Shown: in pieces, positions 6,622-14,439 of the stretch
Layout of the letters: each line of letters opens with the position of its first letter
Numbering within the stretch: the first letter of the stretch is position 1
Source: an uncultured Legionellales bacterium
Lineage (GTDB): Bacteria; Pseudomonadota; Gammaproteobacteria; UBA1113
Direction: 5' to 3'
DNA length: 14,439 nucleotides
NCBI GenBank assembly: GCA_945956945.1
Contig: CAMFJO010000001.1
Location: forward strand, 1-14,439
Notes under the pieces: generated by a model
What the model saw: only the letters and a program-made list of their open reading frames with translations
What the model was told of the DNA's origin: nothing
Databases searched by the model: none
Translations under genes and position numbers: made by a program

Positions 6622-7739
6622 AATATATCAGTGAATTTAGAAACGGTCATCTTGCGCAAATGCTGGCGCAAAAAATACAGCAAACGGTAGAATTTGACCG
6701 CCATTATGCCTTGATGGAATTTTGCGGCGGCCATACGCATGCCATTCATCGCTATGGCTTACCGACATTATTGCCGCACAATATAGAACTCATTCACGGT
6801 CCGGGTTGTCCGGTGTGCATATTACCCATCGCCCGCATAGATTATGCGATTGCGCTATCGCATTTACCCAATATTATTTTATGCAGTTATGGGGATATGT
6901 TGCGCGTGCCCGGTAGCGATCAATACAGTTTATTAAAAGCCCGCGCCAAAGGCGCCGATGTGCGCATGGTGTATTCTATAGACGATGCTTTGACACTCGC
7001 TCGGCATAATCCCACTAAAGAAGTGATTTTTTTTGCCATCGGTTTTGAAACAACGACGCCGCCAACAGCGGTCGCTTTACTGCAAGCGCAACAAGAAAAA
7101 TTAAAAAATTTTAGTGTTTTTTGTAACCATGTGTTAACCCCCATTGCCATGCAAGCCTTATTAGAAACAGAGAAAAATACGGATGACTCAGCAGTCGCTT
7201 TAGATGGTTTTATAGGACCTTCTCACGTCAGCATCATTATTGGCAGCGATGCTTACAAAAGCGTGGCGGAAAAATACCGGAAACCTGTCGTCATTGCCGG
7301 CTTTGAACCCCTGGATGTCATGCAATCCATTCTCATGTTAGTGAAAATGGTCAATCAGCAACAGTACGGCATCCAAAACCAATATACACGTGCCGTAACG
7401 CACAAGGGTAGCACCAAATGTCTACAATTTATTGCCCAAACGCTAGAATTACGCGATACTTTTGAATGGCGTGGTTTGGGCTGGATGGCGAACAGCGCCA
7501 TGAAGATAAAAAAAGAATTCGCTGAATTCGATGCCGAGCTGCGTTTTCCTTTAACGATTGCAGAAGGCAAAGAGCATAAAGCGTGTGAGTGCAGCGCCAT
7601 TTTACGCGGCCTTAAAAAACCTAAAGATTGTAAACTATTCGCAATCGCCTGTACCCCCGAAAACCCATTGGGATCGTGCATGGTATCCTCTGAAGGTGCT
7701 TGTGCTGCACATTATGCTTATGGGAGATTATCCGAATGA
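6618..7739 (+). CDS. hypD: Hydrogenase maturation protein HypD ([4Fe-4S], Fe(CN)2CO assembly scaffold)
   Basis: HypD carries the iron on which cyanide and CO ligands are assembled, in complex with HypC and receiving cyanide from HypE. The 373-residue product has the expected family signatures: EFCGGHTHAIHRYG with Cys36, GPGCPVC with Cys64 and Cys67, IGFETTTP (141-148), and a C-terminal iron-sulfur region with Cys323, Cys325, Cys338, Cys345, Cys354 and Cys362 (CTPENPLGSCMVSSEGAC). No expected cysteine motif is missing. It overlaps hypC by four bases (ATGA at 6618-6621) and hypE by four (7736-7739), so the three genes form one tightly coupled unit. Confidence 0.97.
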   Translation: MKYISEFRNGHLAQMLAQKIQQTVEFDRHYALMEFCGGHTHAIHRYGLPTLLPHNIELIHGPGCPVCILPIARIDYAIALSHLPNIILCSYGDMLRVPGSDQYSLLKARAKGADVRMVYSIDDALTLARHNPTKEVIFFAIGFETTTPPTAVALLQAQQEKLKNFSVFCNHVLTPIAMQALLETEKNTDDSAVALDGFIGPSHVSIIIGSDAYKSVAEKYRKPVVIAGFEPLDVMQSILMLVKMVNQQQYGIQNQYTRAVTHKGSTKCLQFIAQTLELRDTFEWRGLGWMANSAMKIKKEFAEFDAELRFPLTIAEGKEHKACECSAILRGLKKPKDCKLFAIACTPENPLGSCMVSSEGACAAHYAYGRLSE

Positions 7740-8782
7740 CGATAGAAACCTTTAAAGCAAAACCTAAAATCAGCATTAAACACGGTGTGGTGGAAATGAA
7801 CCATGGTGCGGGCGGTAAGGCCATGCACCAATTAATAGAACAATTGTTTTTGAGTGCTTTTGACAACGAATGGCTGGCACAGCGCAACGATCAAGCTTGT
7901 TTCACCGTGTCTAACCCACGTTTGGTGATGACAACGGATGGCCATGTTATCTCACCTTTATTTTTTCCAGGTGGCGATATCGGTAGTTTGGCGGTGCATG
8001 GTACCTTGAATGACATCGCGATGGCAGGCGCAACACCTCTTTATTTATCCGCTGGCTTTATTTTGGAAGAAGGCTTTCCCTTGCGCGATTTACAAAAAAT
8101 TGTTGCCTCTATGGCCACAGCAGCACGCGATGCCAATGTTTGCATTATTACTGGCGATACCAAAGTAGTGGAAAAAGGCAAAGGCGATGGCGTCTTCATC
8201 ACCACCACTGGCCTTGGTGTAATACCCGAAAACGTACGCATCACCCATACTATTTTGCCGGGTGATAAAATTATCGTCAATGGCTTCATCGGCGATCACG
8301 GCATTGCCGTTATGTCACAACGACAAAACCTACAATTTAACACCCATATTGTGTCAGACTGCGCCTCTTTGCACGAATTAACCGCTATGATGCTAGAAAC
8401 CGTACCCACACTTCATAGCTTACGCGATCCCACCCGCGGGGGGCTCGCCGGTACTTTAAATGAATGGGCTGAACAACACCAGGTGGGTTTTTGTCTGAAT
8501 GAAAATGCCATTCCCATACGCGATGCCGTACGCGGTGCTTGCGAATTATTGGGACTTGATCCTTTATATGTAGCCAATGAAGGTAAATTGGTGGTTGCGT
8601 GCGCACCAGCCGATGCAGACACTTTACTGGCATCCATGAAAGCACATCCTTTAGGTACCAATGCCGCTATCATCGGTGAGGCTATCGCCGATCCCCATCA
8701 CTTTGTGCAGATGAAAACCAGCTTTGGTGGTAAACGGATAGTAGATTGGTTGGCAGGCGATCAGTTGCCGCGGATCTGTTGA
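7736..8782 (+). CDS. hypE: Hydrogenase maturation protein HypE (carbamoyl dehydratase, cyanide donor)
   Basis: HypE is carbamoylated by HypF on its C-terminal cysteine, then uses ATP to dehydrate the group to a thiocyanate that donates CN to the iron on HypC-HypD. I chose the ATG at 7736, which overlaps the hypD stop in ATGA, giving 348 residues. An earlier in-frame ATG at 7700 would only add an unlike, cysteine-rich leader within hypD. The sequence shows the PurM/SelD-like ATP-binding fold: MNHGAGGKAM near the start (21-30), TTDGHVISPLFFPGGDIG (66-83), HGTLNDIAMAGA (88-99) and RDPTRGGLAGTLNE (230-243). It ends PRIC, the catalytic C-terminal cysteine (Cys348). A second copy of the 213-bp repeat element starts 20 bases after the stop. 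Confidence 0.97.
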   Translation: MTIETFKAKPKISIKHGVVEMNHGAGGKAMHQLIEQLFLSAFDNEWLAQRNDQACFTVSNPRLVMTTDGHVISPLFFPGGDIGSLAVHGTLNDIAMAGATPLYLSAGFILEEGFPLRDLQKIVASMATAARDANVCIITGDTKVVEKGKGDGVFITTTGLGVIPENVRITHTILPGDKIIVNGFIGDHGIAVMSQRQNLQFNTHIVSDCASLHELTAMMLETVPTLHSLRDPTRGGLAGTLNEWAEQHQVGFCLNENAIPIRDAVRGACELLGLDPLYVANEGKLVVACAPADADTLLASMKAHPLGTNAAIIGEAIADPHHFVQMKTSFGGKRIVDWLAGDQLPRIC

Positions 8783-8802
8783 TTATGATATTTTAAGGAT
8801 AG

Positions 8803-9015
8803 ATACCCAAAGCTCTTGGAAATACAAAGTAAAGCGGAAGAACAGTGTGAGACGCCTCAAGGTTTGGCTGTCTCTCAGTGTCAAACCGTGCGCCGCATGG
8901 ATGCGGCGCCCGAGCCTACACGGATGTATTCACGGCGTGTTTGACACGAGAGCAGCCAAATCTTGAGGCAAGGACTTAAATTTTTCTAGTTTACATCTTC
9001 AGGTACTTTCGGTAT
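8803..9015. mobile_element. MITE-like palindromic element, copy B (between hypE and hydB)
   Basis: This second copy matches the element at 6108-6320 base for base in length (constant offset 2695) and has the same orientation. Its internal arms are partly more perfect: GTGTCAAAC (8878-8886) with GTTTGACAC (8939-8947), and the hairpin GCGCCGCAT-GG-ATGCGGCGC at 8890-8909. The ends read ATACCCAAAG on the left and the near-complement CTTTCGGTAT on the right. No coding capacity or transposase is visible. Together with copy A it brackets the hypCDE block. Any transcript continuing from hypE into hydB would contain its long stem-loop. Confidence 0.85.
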
Positions 9016-9050
9016 ATATCAAACGTACCGGAAAATACGAAGTAAAAGCG
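9016..9050. repeat. Partial third copy of the element's left end
   Basis: Directly after copy B, GGAAAATACGAAGTAAAAGC (9030-9049) closely resembles GGAAATACAAAGTAAAGCGG (8818-8837) from the left end of copy B. It looks like a truncated, diverged extra terminus, perhaps from nested insertion or slippage. The similarity is short, so chance cannot be excluded. The rest of the gap to hydB (9051-9089) shows only a ribosome site, AGGA at 9079-9082, seven bases before the start. Confidence 0.45.
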
Positions 9051-9089
9051 TAATTTGCCGAGCCACAATCATCATTTTAGGAACTGTTT

Positions 9090-10232
9090 ATGCTTTATTT
9101 CCTGGCCTATGAACAAATAAACGATCTCCTTAACGCTTTAAGAACCTTAGGTTATACCTGCATGGGCCCGCAAGTACAAGACGGTACTATCGTCTTTGAC
9201 GAATTAAACCATGCCGCCCAATTACCTTGGGGTGTACACGATATGCAAAAACCAGGCTATTATCGATTACAGCAAAGCGAGAAAAAAGAAGCCTTTGCCT
9301 GGGCGAATGGCCCACAAGCCATTAAACCTTTATTATTTAAACCCAAGGAATCTCTATGGCGTGTGCAAAAAAATGATGATGGTAAATTAATTTTTAAAGA
9401 AATTATGCCGGATCATAAACCCGTCGCCTTAATAGGTGCCCGATCCTGTGATTTGGCGGCAATGGCCATTCAAGATAAAACATTGTTAAAAGATAAATTC
9501 ATCGATAAACAATACCAATGGCATCGCGAACATCTATTCGTTATTGCTGTCAATTGCAGTTATTCTGGCGGCAACTGCTTTTGCGTGTCTACGCAAACAG
9601 GCCCCAAAGCAACCTCTGGCTACGATCTAGCCTTAACCGAAGTAGATAAGGGTTTCGTCGTAGATATTGGCAGTGATAAAGGCCGTAACCTCATCACTAC
9701 ATTGAAATGCATACCTGCAACCGAAACAAACAGCCGCCAAGCAGATACGCGTACAGCACAGGCTGCTAGCATGCAAACCAAACGCATGCCTAAAAACAAT
9801 AGCCGCGAACTGCGGAATATACTCATGAACCATTTAGATCACCCGCGCTGGCACGAAGTCGCGGAACGCTGTCTATCCTGTGGCAATTGCACCGCTGTTT
9901 GCCCTACTTGTTTTTGCCATCATCAAACAGAAACGCCTGTGGCGCAGGGCGATGGCAGCGTGCATGCGCGTGAATGGGATTCTTGTTTTACCCAAGGGCA
10001 CAGTTATATACACGGCCAAGTAGTACGAGATACCACTGAGAAACGCTATAAACAATGGTTAACACACAAGCTAGGTACCTGGTGGGATCAATTCGACACC
10101 AGCGGGTGTGTGGGTTGTGGTCGTTGTGTCACCTGGTGTCCAGTTGGCATTGATCTCACTGAAGAAATGGCCGCCATTGCTGGAGAATCAAATGTAGTAA
10201 CGGATAAAAAGAAAGGTCCCCATGATGATTGA
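9090..10232 (+). CDS. hydB: Group 3b [NiFe] hydrogenase beta subunit, iron-sulfur protein
   Basis: The beta subunit carries [4Fe-4S] clusters that pass electrons between the hydrogenase module and the flavin subunit in NAD(P)-linked group 3b enzymes (hydBGDA in Pyrococcus). The 380-residue product has an N-terminal domain with a cysteine group [11 protein letters not shown] (Cys156, Cys163, Cys165). Two ferredoxin-like motifs follow: [12 protein letters not shown] (Cys261, 264, 267, 271, with extra Cys274 and Cys276) and [12 protein letters not shown] (Cys340, 343, 346, 350). No signal peptide or membrane helix is evident, so it is soluble and cytoplasmic. The ATG has AGGA seven bases upstream. 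The 3' end overlaps hydG by 11 bases. Assignment rests on the motifs plus gene order; other dicluster ferredoxin families share parts of this pattern. Confidence 0.9.
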   Translation: MLYFLAYEQINDLLNALRTLGYTCMGPQVQDGTIVFDELNHAAQLPWGVHDMQKPGYYRLQQSEKKEAFAWANGPQAIKPLLFKPKESLWRVQKNDDGKLIFKEIMPDHKPVALIGARSCDLAAMAIQDKTLLKDKFIDKQYQWHREHLFVIAVNCSYSGGNCFCVSTQTGPKATSGYDLALTEVDKGFVVDIGSDKGRNLITTLKCIPATETNSRQADTRTAQAASMQTKRMPKNNSRELRNILMNHLDHPRWHEVAERCLSCGNCTAVCPTCFCHHQTETPVAQGDGSVHAREWDSCFTQGHSYIHGQVVRDTTEKRYKQWLTHKLGTWWDQFDTSGCVGCGRCVTWCPVGIDLTEEMAAIAGESNVVTDKKKGPHDD

Positions 10233-11049
10233 TACCCCTGTTGCGATGAAAATCATTGCCAAAAATGAAGAATCCCCGGATGTTTTTACGCTGACGCTAC
10301 AGTTTATGGAAGAAAAAGAAACTGGTTATGATTTTCAACCAGGTCAGTTTAATATGTTGTATTTATTCGGTGTGGGCGAAGTGCCTATTTCTATTTTGGC
10401 ACACGGGGAAGACAATAGTTTATATGCGCACACCATTCGTCGTGTTGGCCGCGTCACACAAGGTTTATCCTTATTAAAGATAGGCGATTGTGTCGGCTTA
10501 CGCGGCCCCTTTGGTCGCGGTTGGCCCTTGGACAAAGCACAAGGCAAAGATGTATTGATTGTTACCGGCGGCTTGGGCTGTGCTCCCAGCGTTTCGATTA
10601 TTCATCACATTTTGAAACACCGCGAGCGCTATGGCCGCTTGATTATTTTACAAGGGGTTAAGCATAGCGATGATTTAATTTTTAGAAAACAATACCAAGA
10701 ATGGGCTCAATTACCCAATGTACAGGTAGCATTGGCGGCAGACATCAGTCAACCGAATTGGCCTGGTCATACAGGTCTGATCACAGAATTGCTCGATCAA
10801 GTACATTTAGATCTCTCCAAAACTCTCTGCATGATGTGCGGGCCAGAAGGCATGATGCGCGCCACTGCAGAACGATTGACGCAATTGCAATTGCCTGAAG
10901 ATGCCATTTATTTAAGCTTAGAGCGCAATATGGAATGTGCCATAGGCCATTGTGGCCATTGCCAATTTGGCGGTACCTTTATTTGCAAGGAAGGACCTGT
11001 CTTCAATTATCCTGAGGTTAAATTTTTGCTAAGCCAAAGGGGCTTTTAA
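10222..11049 (+). CDS. hydG: Group 3b [NiFe] hydrogenase gamma subunit, FAD/NAD(P)-binding with [2Fe-2S]
   Basis: This flavoprotein subunit exchanges electrons with NAD(P)H and relays them to the iron-sulfur chain. The 275 residues resemble the ferredoxin-NADP reductase/dihydroorotate dehydrogenase electron-transfer family. The N-terminal FAD-binding barrel includes FQPGQFN (38-44) and PISI (55-58). The nucleotide-binding domain includes VTGGLGCAP (114-122) and CGPEGMM (206-212). The C-terminal [2Fe-2S] site has Cys239, Cys244, Cys247 and Cys255 ([13 protein letters not shown]). Two consecutive ATGs (10222 and 10225) could start it. It overlaps hydB by 11 bases and its stop abuts the hydD ATG. 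Cofactor preference (NAD or NADP) cannot be decided from sequence here. It should not be confused with the unrelated [FeFe]-hydrogenase maturase also called HydG. Confidence 0.92.
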   Translation: MMIDTPVAMKIIAKNEESPDVFTLTLQFMEEKETGYDFQPGQFNMLYLFGVGEVPISILAHGEDNSLYAHTIRRVGRVTQGLSLLKIGDCVGLRGPFGRGWPLDKAQGKDVLIVTGGLGCAPSVSIIHHILKHRERYGRLIILQGVKHSDDLIFRKQYQEWAQLPNVQVALAADISQPNWPGHTGLITELLDQVHLDLSKTLCMMCGPEGMMRATAERLTQLQLPEDAIYLSLERNMECAIGHCGHCQFGGTFICKEGPVFNYPEVKFLLSQRGF

Positions 11050-11841
11050 ATGGAATCACGAAAACCGCGTATTGCTATTCACAAATTCACCTCTTGCGAT
11101 GGCTGTCAATTGGCTTTTCTGCATTTAGGCGAAGACTTACTAGAACTCTCCGAGAAAGTAGACATCGTTCATTTCGTGGAAATGGGGCCTATTAACCCTT
11201 TAGCAAAAGTAGATGTAGCCTATATAGAAGGCAGCATCTCTACCCCCGATGAGAAAGAACGTATTCAGCATATTCGTGCCAACAGCCGTTATGTGATCAC
11301 CATTGGTGCTTGCGCAACCTCAGGTGGTATTCAGGCCCTGCGTAATTTTGCCAATACCAAAGAATGGATGAAAGCAATTTATGCCACACCGGATACCATT
11401 GCCACCTTAGAAACGTCTACGGCAATTTCTGCCCACATTAAAGTAGATTTCGAGATTTATGGTTGTCCTGTGAATAGCCAACAAATATTGGCTTCTCTAC
11501 TTTCTCTATTGCACCAAACGACACCCACCGCATCGCGTGATAAAGTGTGTTTAGAATGCAAGCGCTTAGGCTATGCCTGTGTTATGGTAACAAAGGGTGA
11601 GCCCTGCATGGGGCCTGTCACGCAGACTGGTTGCGGTGCCTTGTGCCCTAGCTTAGGGCGTGGTTGTTATGCTTGTTATGGTCCCGCTGAAAATACCAAT
11701 ACGACGTCCTTCGCAAAATGGTTATCCAGTTTGGGCTTGTCTGATGAGGAGATTGCCAGACGCTTTTTGTTCATTCAAAATAACGCCCCCGCCTTTAAAG
11801 AAGAAGGGATTAAGTTAAAGGGTAAAAATAAACATGACTGA
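11050..11841 (+). CDS. hydD: Group 3b [NiFe] hydrogenase delta (small) subunit
   Basis: The small subunit carries the iron-sulfur clusters next to the [NiFe] site. The 263-residue protein starts directly with the domain (KFTSCDGCQLAF), without a twin-arginine signal, which fits a cytoplasmic enzyme. Proximal-cluster cysteines are Cys16 and Cys19, with Cys88 (GACATSGG) and Cys139 (YGCPVN). The C-terminal region has many further cysteines (167, 170, 177, 186, 195, 199, 206, 209), consistent with additional clusters. The start follows the hydG stop without a gap, preceded by AAAGGGG near 11036-11042, and the end overlaps hydA by eight bases. The order small before large subunit is as expected in hydBGDA operons. 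Confidence 0.95.
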   Translation: MESRKPRIAIHKFTSCDGCQLAFLHLGEDLLELSEKVDIVHFVEMGPINPLAKVDVAYIEGSISTPDEKERIQHIRANSRYVITIGACATSGGIQALRNFANTKEWMKAIYATPDTIATLETSTAISAHIKVDFEIYGCPVNSQQILASLLSLLHQTTPTASRDKVCLECKRLGYACVMVTKGEPCMGPVTQTGCGALCPSLGRGCYACYGPAENTNTTSFAKWLSSLGLSDEEIARRFLFIQNNAPAFKEEGIKLKGKNKHD

Positions 11842-13129
11842 TGTCTACAAAGATTTAAGCATTCCTATTATTGCGCGCGTCGAAGGTGAAGGTGCATTGC
11901 ACCTCAATATCCACAATGGAGAAATTAGTCAGCTGGAATTATCCATTTATGAACCACCTCGTTTATTCGAAAAATTTTTAGAGGGTCGCTCTGCCAATGA
12001 AGTCATCGATGCGGTTGCTAGAATTTGTGGTATTTGTCCTGTTGCCTATCAAATGAGTGCGGTACAAGCTATAGAGCATATTTTTGAAATGCCTGTCACC
12101 CCCTGGGTACATGAGATGCGGCGTTTATTTTATTGTGGTGAATGGATGGAAAGTCATGGTTTACACATTCATATGTTAGCTGCACCAGATTTTCTAAAAT
12201 ATCCATCAGTGATTGCTATGGCCAAAGATCATCCTGAAGTTGTCAAACGCGGCATGCACTTGCACGGACTAGGTTTAAAGCTGATGAGTCTATTGGGGAA
12301 ACGTTCTGTACATCCCGTCGGCGCTTGTGTGGGTGGATTTTATGCAGCGCCCAAAATCACTGAAGTACAAACCGTATTAGCACAATTTAAACAATCTTTG
12401 CCTCTGGCTGAAGAATTAGTAGCATGGTCCGCATCTTTACCTTTAGCGAAGGTTAAACAGGATTTTACCTCCGTGTCACTGCGTCATGCACACGAATACC
12501 CCATGAATGAAGGGCGCATTGTGTCTAGCCGAGGTTTAGATATTGATATCAGTGAATTCGATCAGTATCTAAAAGAATCGCAAGTCCCTTATTCCACAGC
12601 ATTACAATGCCATCTGCAGGGAAAATCTTATCTGGTAGGTCCGATGGCTCGCTTAAATTTGAACTACGATCTCTTGCCTAAAGCAGTTCATGATATTTTA
12701 GCCCATTGTAAAATAAACTTTCCTAGCCAGAATATGTTTCACAGTGTCATTGCCCGCTCTGTAGAGATCTACTATGCCATGTTAGAAGCTATTCGCATCA
12801 TGGAAAATTATGTGCATACCACAACACCTTGCACACCCATGACCCCACGCGCCGGTGTCGGTTTTGGCTGTACCGAGGCACCACGTGGTTTATTATGGCA
12901 CCGCTATGAATTTAACGAAGAAGGTCTTGTCACCTCATCTAGAATCGTCCCCCCTACCAGTCAAAATCAGGCACGCATAGAAGAAGATCTACGGCACGCC
13001 TTAACTCACTACGGTTTGGATCACAGCGACGATGATTTACGTTTTCACAGTGAGATAGTCATTCGCAATTATGACCCTTGCATTTCCTGCTCTACACATT
13101 TCTTAACACTCAAGGTAGAACGGGCGTGA
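11834..13129 (+). CDS. hydA: Group 3b [NiFe] hydrogenase alpha (large) subunit, catalytic
   Basis: This subunit holds the bimetallic Ni-Fe centre that interconverts H2 with protons and electrons. The 431-residue precursor has both metal-binding motifs: N-terminal RICGICP with Cys65 and Cys68, and C-terminal DPCISCSTH with Cys416, Cys419 and His422. Nine residues follow the histidine (FLTLKVERA); by family knowledge this tail is removed after nickel insertion. The RVEGEG segment near residue 15 is also typical of large subunits. It overlaps hydD by eight bases, and its stop overlaps the GTG start of the protease gene. All four nickel-binding cysteines are intact, so the enzyme should be active if matured. 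It is slightly short for group 3, but no motif appears missing. Confidence 0.96.
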   Translation: MTDVYKDLSIPIIARVEGEGALHLNIHNGEISQLELSIYEPPRLFEKFLEGRSANEVIDAVARICGICPVAYQMSAVQAIEHIFEMPVTPWVHEMRRLFYCGEWMESHGLHIHMLAAPDFLKYPSVIAMAKDHPEVVKRGMHLHGLGLKLMSLLGKRSVHPVGACVGGFYAAPKITEVQTVLAQFKQSLPLAEELVAWSASLPLAKVKQDFTSVSLRHAHEYPMNEGRIVSSRGLDIDISEFDQYLKESQVPYSTALQCHLQGKSYLVGPMARLNLNYDLLPKAVHDILAHCKINFPSQNMFHSVIARSVEIYYAMLEAIRIMENYVHTTTPCTPMTPRAGVGFGCTEAPRGLLWHRYEFNEEGLVTSSRIVPPTSQNQARIEEDLRHALTHYGLDHSDDDLRFHSEIVIRNYDPCISCSTHFLTLKVERA

Positions 13130-13545
13130 ATAAAACCGCTATCATTGGCGTCGGTTCACCTTTTGGTGATGACGCTATCGCTTATCACGTGATCGAATGC
13201 TTAAAAGAGGAATCGCTACCCGCCATTGACCTACACTATTACGACAGACCCGGCTGGCATTTGCTAGAATGCATGAAACCCTTTAATACCGTGCATTTAG
13301 TGGATGCCATCGTCAGCGGTAGCACCCCCGGAACCTTACATCGCTATGAAGATATTCACGCTTTTCAGCTGCATCAAAATCTATTGTCCAGCCACAGCTT
13401 TGGCTTGGCTGAAACCTTATTGCTAGGAGAAGTTTTAGGTGAATTACCCGCCAAGCTTATCATTCATGGTATAGAAATCAGCTTGAACGGTGGCGATATA
13501 AATTATTTAAGCCTGGTGGCACAGCTAAAAAAAGAAATCGTTTGA
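13126..13545 (+). CDS. Hydrogenase maturation endopeptidase (HyaD/HybD/HycI family)
   Basis: This protease clips the C-terminal tail of the large subunit after nickel insertion, locking the active site. I start it at GTG 13126, overlapping the hydA TGA (GTGA), because the conserved domain begins immediately (IIGVGSPFGDD). The only upstream ATG in frame (13078) lies deep in hydA and adds unrelated residues. The result is 139 residues. Likely nickel-sensing ligands, by analogy with HybD Glu16/Asp62/His93, are Asp16, Asp60 (HLVDAIVSGSTPGTL) and His90 (SSHSFG). The usual GxGN motif reads GVGS here. Its location directly after hydA supports a dedicated partner. No terminator hairpin with a T-run is visible after it. 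Confidence 0.9.
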   Translation: MNKTAIIGVGSPFGDDAIAYHVIECLKEESLPAIDLHYYDRPGWHLLECMKPFNTVHLVDAIVSGSTPGTLHRYEDIHAFQLHQNLLSSHSFGLAETLLLGEVLGELPAKLIIHGIEISLNGGDINYLSLVAQLKKEIV

Positions 13546-13652
13546 AATTCCTCGAGAGAATAGAATCCCCCCCAGACACACAATAAACTGAACGTTAAAT
13601 TAATAAATAATACAGCTTACTCTATAATTTTCTTAAAATATCCTAAGATCTA

Positions 13653-13682
13653 TTGTTTTATTCTCTACTACATCCGTATAAT
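13653..13682 (+). promoter_or_regulatory. Candidate sigma70 promoter of the porin gene
   Basis: TTGTTT (13653-13658) and a perfect TATAAT (13677-13682) are separated by 18 bases, upstream of the porin start at 13749. A second TATAAT at 13623-13628 lacks a good -35 partner. The strong -10 suits an abundant outer-membrane protein. The gap 13546-13748 holds nothing else I can name, except a run of seven C at 13567-13573. Confidence 0.55.
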
Positions 13683-13748
13683 GGATTCAATGCGCATAGT
13701 CATTGCTGCAGAAGCTTAATCTTCATTACCTCGAATAAGGAAAATTCA

Positions 13749-14439
13749 ATGAAAATGAAAAAAATTTGCTACGGTCTTATCTCCCTAGGACTCTTGACTT
13801 CTAGTTCCATCGCTCTCGCCGGCGCCTATAATCCGCCTGAACCCGCTGCAACACAACCTTGTAGTCTGTTGTGCTCTGCGCCGATGAAAAGCGGCTTCTA
13901 TGTAGGGGTTACTGGGTTATACTTAACTCCCAGCGAAACCGGTATTGGTTTATTCACCGATAGCTGGCAGTATACCGATCCCAACACGGGAAAAACCACT
14001 TCTAAAAGCAAACCCTTTGACCCAGATGGTAATTGGAGTGTCGGTGCCAAATTAGGGTATAATTTCGGTGAGTCTGCAAATAACCTCGAATTCGACTATT
14101 TCTATCTAAATAACAAAACGCATGCTGTGAACGACTCCTCTGGTAATCCCAGTTCCTTCGGCAGTGTTTTTTTCAATATTAATATCCCCAACCCTGCTAG
14201 TATAGATTTGGTCAGTGACGCCCATTTAGAATACACTGTCAATCAATATGATTTATGGTTTGGTCACACCTACTCACAGTCCCCCGATGGTTTTATGTTT
14301 AAACCTGCCATTGGTGTGCGTTTTGCCGATTTGGAGCATGACATGACCTTTGCTGCTCCCGGCTATGTAAAAAGCAGCTTCCAGGGAGTAGGTCCGGAAT
14401 TAGGCTTTGATGTACGACAAGGTTTTAGCTCTTCAGGAT
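13749..14439 (+). CDS. Outer-membrane porin resembling the Legionella/Coxiella MOMP family (3' end outside the window)
   Basis: An open frame from ATG 13749 runs off the window after 230 codons. The first residues, MKMKKICYGLISLGLLTSSS followed by IALA, form a typical Sec signal peptide with predicted cleavage after Ala24. The mature part shows alternating beta-strand-like segments rich in Gly and aromatic residues (GFYVGVTGLYLTP, WSVGAKLGYNFG, NLEFDYFYL, YDLWFGHTY, FKPAIGVRFADLEHD), as in beta-barrel pores. These segments and the Cys pair after the signal peptide (Cys38, Cys42) resemble Legionella major outer membrane proteins. AAGGA at 13737-13741 lies seven bases before the start. It has its own promoter and is probably unrelated in function to the hydrogenase cluster. 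Confidence 0.8.
   Translation, partial: MKMKKICYGLISLGLLTSSSIALAGAYNPPEPAATQPCSLLCSAPMKSGFYVGVTGLYLTPSETGIGLFTDSWQYTDPNTGKTTSKSKPFDPDGNWSVGAKLGYNFGESANNLEFDYFYLNNKTHAVNDSSGNPSSFGSVFFNINIPNPASIDLVSDAHLEYTVNQYDLWFGHTYSQSPDGFMFKPAIGVRFADLEHDMTFAAPGYVKSSFQGVGPELGFDVRQGFSSSG

Noticed and set aside
7700..7735. An upstream ATG that would lengthen HypE by 12 residues.
   Set aside because: The extension lies wholly within the conserved 3' end of hypD, has no family resemblance and no ribosome site, whereas ATG 7736 forms the typical ATGA coupling.
13078..13125. An ATG start for the maturation protease inside hydA.
   Set aside because: The added residues are just the shifted-frame reading of the HydA C-terminus; the conserved protease fold begins right after GTG 13126.
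9090..13129. Annotating the hydBGDA enzyme as a sulfhydrogenase (sulfur reductase).
   Set aside because: Sulfur reduction was reported for archaeal relatives, but nothing in this sequence shows that activity; NAD(P)-linked hydrogenase is the safer call.
1..14439. tRNA or rRNA genes and CRISPR arrays.
   Set aside because: Reading through the gaps I saw no cloverleaf-like or rRNA-like sequence and no regularly spaced short repeats; the only repeats are the 213-bp element and the kinase-tail remnant.

Overview
The window looks like a chromosomal stretch from a gammaproteobacterium of the order Legionellales, probably the Coxiellaceae/Rickettsiella side. The base composition is AT-leaning, and the last gene encodes a secreted outer-membrane protein resembling the Legionella/Coxiella-type major outer membrane porins. 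The genus is inferred from these features only.

Layout. Positions 1-786 are a worn accessory stretch: the 3' end of an unrecognised gene, about 360 bases without a convincing gene (a 12-bp palindrome and a weak 57-codon ORF), and a decayed copy of the tail of the gene that follows. At 787-2709 is a cytosolic PAS hybrid histidine kinase with two C-terminal receiver domains. From 2801 to 13545 a one-directional cluster encodes a complete NAD(P)-linked [NiFe] hydrogenase (group 3b, hydBGDA type) and its assembly machinery, in three blocks: hypA-hypB-hypF, hypC-hypD-hypE, and hydB-hydG-hydD-hydA plus an endopeptidase gene. Within blocks the genes overlap or abut (ATGA, GTGA and TAATG junctions), as in translationally coupled operons. 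At 13749 an outer-membrane porin gene starts behind its own sigma70-like promoter and runs off the window.

The two gaps between the three blocks each hold one copy of the same 213-bp palindromic, MITE-like element (6108-6320 and 8803-9015), in the same orientation and without a length difference. The pair brackets hypCDE exactly. A damaged extra copy of the element's left end follows the second copy.

How the genes work together (family knowledge). HypF and HypE make the cyanide ligands from carbamoyl phosphate, HypC and HypD build and carry the Fe(CN)2CO unit, HypA and HypB insert nickel into the large subunit HydA, and the endopeptidase removes HydA's short C-terminal tail. Mature HydA pairs with HydD, and electrons pass through the iron-sulfur protein HydB to the FAD/[2Fe-2S] subunit HydG, which exchanges them with NAD(P)H. 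All key metal ligands I looked for are present, so the system appears functional. The adjacent sensor kinase is a candidate regulator, by position only.
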